Below, in pieces: positions 58,536-64,000 of a DNA stretch of 64,000 nt. The position numbers and the translations under genes are program-made. A model generated the notes under the pieces. That model saw nothing but the letters and a program-made list of their open reading frames with translations. It had not been told where the DNA came from and did no database searches. Where the stretch lies: contig DF239336.1 in NCBI GenBank assembly GCA_000507305.1, positions 62,001 to 126,000 of the forward strand, written 5' to 3'. This DNA is from Breviolum minutum Mf 1.05b.01. Lineage: Eukaryota; Sar; Dinophyceae; Suessiales; Symbiodiniaceae. The stretch's first letter is position 1. The number at the start of each line of letters is the position of its first letter.

Positions 58536-61212
58536 GTACAGGAGGAAACTTTTATGTTACTTGTATTTATTAAAGTCAAAGATTCATTGAAATTGAATTC
58601 AAATATTTTCTAGTGATATAGTTGTACCGTATAGTGTATATATAAAGTATTCCGTATATCAAATATAGTATGAATAGTTTTAATATGATATATATTATTT
58701 TTTGAATTATGAATTACGATTTGTGATTTTTCTGTTTATGTATTGAATATCTCCTTCTCATGTTTACCAACATGTTAAGACCCGGTAAAGATTTCCATCC
58801 TCATGTGTGACCCATCTTTGGATCAGACAGTGGTCACGCAATACTTGTTAAAATGGAATCATTTGCGTAAGTTTTGGAACCAAAAAATGCTAAATTATTG
58901 GATGAACGCTTTGGTTATTCAATCCATGCAAACCTGCCTCTCAACAGGCGCCTTTGGATTTTTTGCTGGGTGGTGAGCTGGATTGAGAGGTCATTGCGCT
59001 TAGAGACACTACAGTCGTGATTTGTGAGTGGCTTGGTATACACTGTGGGCTGATGTGGGGTGATTATGATGGAAACATATTCAAATGCAAAGGTCATATG
59101 TCTCACCCCTCACATTCTCATATGTCTCACCCCAGCGGCCAGTGGTTCGCAGAAAAATCATTTTAATTATTATATAATACTATTGCCAATAATTGCCTGC
59201 ATTCTGGATTGAGGTCTCCGAAATTCGGAATGGCACAAGTGGAAGCGGCTATTTTTTTATCAATGTCCACAAGAGCGTCTGCCATTATTCCTATGTTGAG
59301 AACATTTGCTTCCTGGTTTGCAAAGTCTTGTCAAGCTCTATTGACGTGTCAGTTGATGGCTGCGCGGGCCCTGTGAGGGAGACTGTTGAAGAGATCCGTC
59401 ACTACACGAAATCAGTCATGACGACCCTGGACAATGCTCAAAAGCTTCCAGAACCTCCACGGAGAGGGGGGGTTTCAGGATTTGGTTTTACTACAGGTTT
59501 TTCTGGGGCGGCACTTCTGTGGTATTTTGAACAAGTTTCGCCATCGGGGCCTTCGGGCTGCTTCACAACTTGTCGGGGGCTTCCAGAGGATTCCAGAAGC
59601 GGCTTCTAATCAAAACCCTTTCAAAAAAAGATTAGAAACTATTTGCAAAATTGTGGAAGCCAATTGCAAATTTCAGATCGCGCCCGAGTCCAGAGTTCTC
59701 GCCTTCCTGACAGGACGGGATCTCCCAGGAGCCTGAAGAAAGAGTTGGGTCTGAAGCTTTTTGGGGGCCTCCAGCACTTTTCTTGCAGCTTGCAGGTGTG
59801 AGATCTTCGGAGATGAATACCAGGGAGAAGGAGTCTTTGGACATTCAGCATGCCCTTCTTCAAGTGACTAGATTTGCATGACAATGGACCATGGGCGGTG
59901 GGTACGGTATACAGTCTCGTGACCAGTACGTTTCATTGAATTTCAACGCATTTGTCATGTGGCAGGAAGTGAGATGGTGTGGTATAGGGATGGATGGGGA
60001 TGACTGGGATCTGATCAACTTGTATTTCATGATTTAGTTGAGCATCTAACGGAAATATGAAATATGATTTGATATCCGAAGATAAAGTAACTTAACTTAA
60101 CTGTAAAAAAATCTGAGAAAACATGATGATATGACCTCCCTATACTGTAGCCAATAGATCGGAGCCGTTGCGAGCCGCTCGGTGCTTTTACTTAAGACAT
60201 AGTCCGGAGCCGCTCGGGACTGTTCGGAGCCAATAGTCCCCAAAAAGCACCAAAAAAAACAAATAGTTCCAAATAGTCCGGAACCGCTCGGAGCCGTTCC
60301 TTAATTTCTTTGTGTGTCTAATAGTTCGGAACCGCTCGGGACTGTTCGGAACTATTAATTGATAAGTAGACCGGAGCCGCTCGGAACAGTTCGTAACCAA
60401 TTCCTGCATAGTGTCAAAGCTATATATCATATAAGAATCACATTATATCATTGATATCAAAATTGTACAACTGCATGTGGCCAACTGAATGTGAAAACTA
60501 GAGTCATTTGTACATGCAGAAAAGGTAAATACACACACACACACACAGCTTTTCATGGGGGGGCAAGGGGGGAGGGAGGGCGAGGGTGTGCTTTTTGTTT
60601 TAGTCGGTCAATTCAAAAATCTGTCAAAGTGACACTTCTCAGTTTCAGCAAACAATATATTAGCAAAAACACACACGCAGACACGCACTTACCGGAGCGC
60701 ATTGCCACATCGCACTTCTAACATTTGCAGTACACACATGCTTTATGATATCATATGATGCGTACATACAACATATCAACATTTCAAGTTGAGTACAGTA
60801 CTACAGCAAACACAACATACTGACGGTACTGTAGTCTGTTCCTTGTAATCTTTGACTCGGACACTTCTTTTCGACCAGTTTGCCAAGGAAGATTGACCCA
60901 AAGGAGTTTCCAAGACGAAGAAGAAGTGAGTTTCCGTTCTTACATACACTTGGTTTTGCAGTGTGCTACAAGCATGACTGCAAGGTCTGGGGTGTTCCAC
61001 TGCATGTCTGTACATGGTGGGGGTTATTTGATCCTAAATTAAATCCTAACTCTTCAGCCCAGCGGGGATAAGAGAAGCTGTGCAAGTAGATTTTTCGATA
61101 GATAAAATAGATGCACTCTCATTGGCATTCACCCAAAGTGCTTACAAAACTGGTTCGCAGCTTTCCACCCTGCTGACTTGAGTCTACCGTGGACATGGGC
61201 TTGGAGATCCAG
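58536..61212 (+). other. Gene 3 intron or intergenic sequence with repeats
   Basis: No exon firmly supported. An open plus-strand stretch at about 59.35-59.47 kb (VRETVEEIRHYTKSVMTTLD) follows CGTGTCAG and could be an exon. The rest holds AT-rich DNA and two unusual short-motif repeat islands (57.5/59.6 kb and 60.15 kb). Confidence 0.4.
60150..60405. repeat. CGGAGCCGCTCGG/CGGGACTGTTCGGA repeat island
   Basis: About ten degenerate, partly palindromic copies of a C/T-G-GAGCCG-CTCGG motif within 255 bp, separated by A/T-rich pieces. Confidence 0.85.
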
Positions 61213-61315
61213 GCGTTGTGACCGAGGAAAAGAGTTTGTTTTCACGAGGTCTCTCAGCGAGGGAGTCTCAGGTTTGCAGCCCTGCTTGATTTGGAAGCAT
61301 GCAACCTCCACCCAG
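61213..61315 (+). CDS. Gene 3 candidate exon: C2-like strands
   Basis: Thirty-four codons: RCDRGKEFVFTRSLSEGVSG then LQPCLIWKHATSTQ. 'E-F-x-F-x-x-x-L' followed by 'L-x-x-x-x-W' resembles middle C2 strands. Acceptor CCAG|GCG, donor CAG|GTCCAT. The opposite strand is open over the same bases, so this is tentative. Confidence 0.38.
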
Positions 61316-61599
61316 GTCCATCCATCAATTGCTGTTAAATGGAACCTCCCCTAAATTCCAGACCAAATTTTTTGGATGGACCAAGTTTCATGTTTCGTTT
61401 TGGATGTGGTAGAGCACCTTGGGTTGCTCAATGATTTTCAGGAATAGTAGACCAGACTGGAAATCCCATCCCATATATTCCTTGATTTGATTTGGTGTTA
61501 ATTACAAAGTTCTTCCATCAGAGTTAGCAATGGTTTGTTGATTTGCGGTGCAATGACATATTGTGATAAGCTGGTGATGAATAGTAACTTTTTGTTTGC

Positions 61600-61690
61600 C
61601 ATGATTTTGTAAATGGCCTCTAGGATTTTGTAAATAGCTCCTAGGATTTTGTAAATAGCTCCTAGGATTTAGCAATTGGCTTCTGGGTCT
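61600..61690. repeat. 21-bp tandem repeat 'aggattttgtaaatagctcct'
   Basis: Three to four tandem copies of TAGGATTTTGTAAATAGCTC-like units, the reverse complement of the motif at 57.5 and 59.6 kb. Confidence 0.85.
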
Positions 61691-62180
61691 GACAGTCAAA
61701 GAGGCTGACCCACGGCCTAAATTTTNTTGATTTATAATTGTTCACCAACCTCCAAAATTCCTGACATATGATAATGTTGGAGGTTTTGTTGGTTTCGAAG
61801 AATAACTACCATGTGATGTTGATTTAATTTCCCTTCAGCAACATCTCTTGATGCATTATGATATCTGATATGTTGTGACTGTATCTGTGATATTTGTGTA
61901 CCTGGTAGGTCTGATAGAAATCAAAGATATCATGCAGTTGGTAGCAGGTACTTCCAAAGGATGTGTAACTTTATCCTCCGGCAATCCATGAATCCATCGA
62001 TGTACACCCCGGAAAAATTGGCAAATTAAGATGCTTCACCTAAAAACACCTAATTGAAAAAGGAAAGTCACAAATTCCATCCACATCCATTTTTGGGTTC
62101 TCCAGCGTTTAATCTTCCATCGAGGTATCTTCTCTATACTGGATATATGATTGGCCGATGTTCAAACCGAGCATCGCAAG

Positions 62181-62280
62181 GTCCCTTTGAAGATTTCACC
62201 AGACAACCTTGGGGATCGTCGAAGGCTCCCCGTCGTCCGTGGAAGGAGTTTCATCCATTTGCAACCAATCACACTACAAC
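62181..62280 (+). CDS. Gene 3 candidate exon
   Basis: VPLKISPDNLGDRRRLPVVR then GRSFIHLQPITLQ. Acceptor GCAAG|GTC. The end is uncertain (C|GTTTT). Placed by position and strand only. Confidence 0.32.
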
Positions 62281-62485
62281 GTTTTTTTTTTGAAAAGGCT
62301 GTTTGATACCTCGATGATTTCAACTAGATATTTGTATACATATATTACGTATTGTATAGTGTATACATAGCAAAATTCAAGATGCTATCGTCATCACGAA
62401 TCACATCAACTGGAAAAGTCAGCACACTTCCCAGTAGTTGACTACAACCTAAAAAGAAGAACATATTTGTGACTTGGGCATGGTT

Positions 62486-62716
62486 TCATCCCGAGCAGTT
62501 CCTCAAATAGTATCCTATCACTGCTGCTCCCTGGGTGTCATCACAAAGCTTCTCGAAGATTTGTGAAGCACCGTCTTGGCCGAAACAATTTTTGCGTATA
62601 TTTTTCTCAGTAGCAAGGTCGAAGTGGAAGTTTCGCTCCAAATTTCGAGCTCTGACTCCTTCAAAAATGGTGACACTTGTGGCAAAAAAGCGTTCAGAGG
62701 AAGAGATGCATTGCAT
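62486..62716. CDS. Candidate exon open on both strands
   Basis: Plus frame from about 62611 (after TTTTTCTCAG): SKVEVEVSLQISSSDSFKNG, then GKKAFRGRDALHEW. Minus frame from an ATG at 62716: MQCISSSERFFATSVTIFEG, then RNLERNFHFDLATEKN, to a TGA near 62486. The plus strand agrees with gene 3; the minus frame is longer and has a start and stop. I cannot decide. Confidence 0.35.
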
Positions 62717-63453
62717 GAGTGGGTGGCTGTATGTGTCTCTATATGGTTTTACATGGTTTTACCATGTTTTACCGTTACCTGGCTGTATACTTCTATATTG
62801 TATGGTTTTACCTTTCATATCCTTTCATATCCTTGTAAAACTGAAGTGCCTCGCTAAGAGACGAAACTCTTAGAGTCTTAGAGCCATAAACTCAGAGGAT
62901 CCACAAGAAGTTCCTGGAAGTTTACCAAGATAGCAGTACTTTGACCCCAGGGTCTAGCATTTGGCCACCTATTCCAATGGCTTCTAATAGATTCTGACAA
63001 ATAAGATAGCAGATAGCAATGTGTATGAAAGATGGAAAATCACTTTCCAGCATTTGGATCATGATCAACTTGGGCCCCTGATTTGATTGGAAATACTCTT
63101 TTATTACAGGTCAATTCTTGCACCAGTTGAGGAATGCAATATATCATATCTGATTATTTTTGAAATATTTACAGGAATTTCATGGAATTTCAACTTCTAC
63201 ATTGTATATGCATAAGCTTAAGTTCGGTCATCAAAAGTACCCACCTTTTGGGCTCATGTTGCCACCCCATGGCAACATGGTGATGGTCGTTCCTTACCAC
63301 ATCCCCCATGGCCACATCCCGCCGAGTCGATGGCCGATGGCCTCACCCCAGTGCCACATGAGCATTGCATCTTTGATGGTACACCGGGCCTACAGGGCCC
63401 CATGGGAAAACCATTGGAGACATCATGATCAAACGCAGTGGCAGCTGTTATCC

Positions 63454-63570
63454 ATATGGATGTTTCCAAAAATAGTGGGTTTTCCCCCCAAATCATCCGT
63501 TTTAATAGGGTTTTCCATTATTTTCACCATCCATTGTGAGGTACCCCTGTTTTTGGAAACACCCATGTAT
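63454..63570. mobile_element. MITE-like palindrome, family H
   Basis: ATGGATGTTTCCAAAAATAG at the left and TTTTTGGAAACACCCATGTA at the right. Confidence 0.72.
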
Positions 63571-63794
63571 TAATATCCCGAAGATCCGAACTCCTTGACG
63601 AGAGGAGGTGGCGAAGGAGTATGTACAGTAATTATTCTCTGTTGTCGATATAAAGTTAGGATGATCTGATAAAATCACAAGTTGTTTACCAACCTAAAAA
63701 TGGAGAGAATTTAGGGGCTCAAAGATTTGTTGTTTTCTTTGGCATCTGTACAGTAACAAAATTCCTCATATTCAGCGAAACTGTGTTTTCATCG

Positions 63795-63858
63795 TTTCTG
63801 AGTTGAAATCACCCAATAGACTACCCTTTCTGAGTTGAAATCACCCAATAGACTACCC
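63795..63858. repeat. Exact 32-bp tandem duplication
   Basis: TTTCTGAGTTGAAATCACCC plus 12 further bases occurs twice back to back without change, so it is recent. Confidence 0.93.
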
Positions 63859-64000
63859 TTGGGGCCAAAGGTAATTTTGTCGATAATAATAAAATGGGTG
63901 GTTTCTTATTTGGAATGAAAAGGCATTCAGTGAGCCCCCAAAGCAGGATAACCCGGTTCTCAAGTAACTATAGAGTATGAATGTGCACTGTAATATCAAA

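Noticed and set aside
61129-61311. Minus-strand frame (PSLRDLVKTNSFPRSQRLDL)
   Set aside because: Open, but the plus strand over the same bases gives C2-like strands with better splice sites and agrees with gene 3 direction; kept only as an alternative.
61726-61726. Single undetermined base (n)
   Set aside because: A sequencing gap of one base in non-coding sequence; no biological meaning.
63160-63573. 137-codon plus frame rich in His/Pro/Met
   Set aside because: Its end is made of the family-H palindrome, and the His/Pro/Met-rich part has no recognisable coding pattern.
1-64000. tRNA, rRNA, CRISPR, bacterial operons, viral genes, spliced-leader gene
   Set aside because: Looked for cloverleaf-type sequence, conserved rRNA segments, regularly spaced repeats and the dinoflagellate leader; none seen by eye.

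Overview
The window reads as nuclear DNA of a dinoflagellate, probably a Suessiales/Symbiodiniaceae-type alga (inference). Genes are spread over tens of kilobases in short exons of 25-220 nt. Donors are a mixture of GT, GC and GA, and the base after the acceptor AG is nearly always G. That combination is the known dinoflagellate splice signature. No tRNA, rRNA, CRISPR array, bacterial operon or viral gene was seen. The longest continuous ORFs are mostly microsatellite or intron read-through; the real exons are mostly shorter than 75 codons.

Region 1 (about 0.9-20.5 kb, minus strand): one ABCC/MRP-type ABC transporter. I could chain 24 exons. From the first recognisable exon to the NBD1/TMD2 linker the reading phase is unbroken, covering the first transmembrane domain and a complete first nucleotide-binding domain (Walker A, Q-loop, signature, Walker B, switch loop). 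Part of the second transmembrane domain follows. The second nucleotide-binding domain lies beyond the left edge. The extreme N-terminus is unresolved, with a candidate first exon near 23.5 kb.

Region 2 (about 26.9-54.2 kb, minus strand, same direction as region 1): a second gene rebuilt as 25 exons. They join in a continuous phase from an ATG at 54198 to a TAG at 26888 and give about 557 residues. The product is mostly alpha-helical, has one acidic stretch and a stretch that resembles the end of a PH domain. I do not recognise the family, so this is the main candidate for something undescribed.

Region 3 (54.2-58.07 kb): about 3.9 kb without a convincing gene, lying between the minus-strand gene 2 and a plus-strand gene. 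It is therefore a divergent strand switch.

Region 4 (58.07-64 kb, plus strand): the first two exons of a probable C2-domain protein, in continuous phase, then several weaker candidate exons.

Introns and spacers are full of short palindromic elements of about 90-160 bp. At least eight families are present and several have many copies, so they look like MITEs. Several copies sit within a few bases to a few tens of bases of a predicted splice site, and one fills most of a 180-nt intron. AAC and ATC microsatellites recur. Three short-motif repeat islands are unusual: GCCTACGCG at 45.0-45.7 kb, CGGAGCCGCTCGG at 60.15-60.4 kb, and TTTGCAAATGGCTTC-like repeats at 57.5, 59.6 and 61.6 kb.
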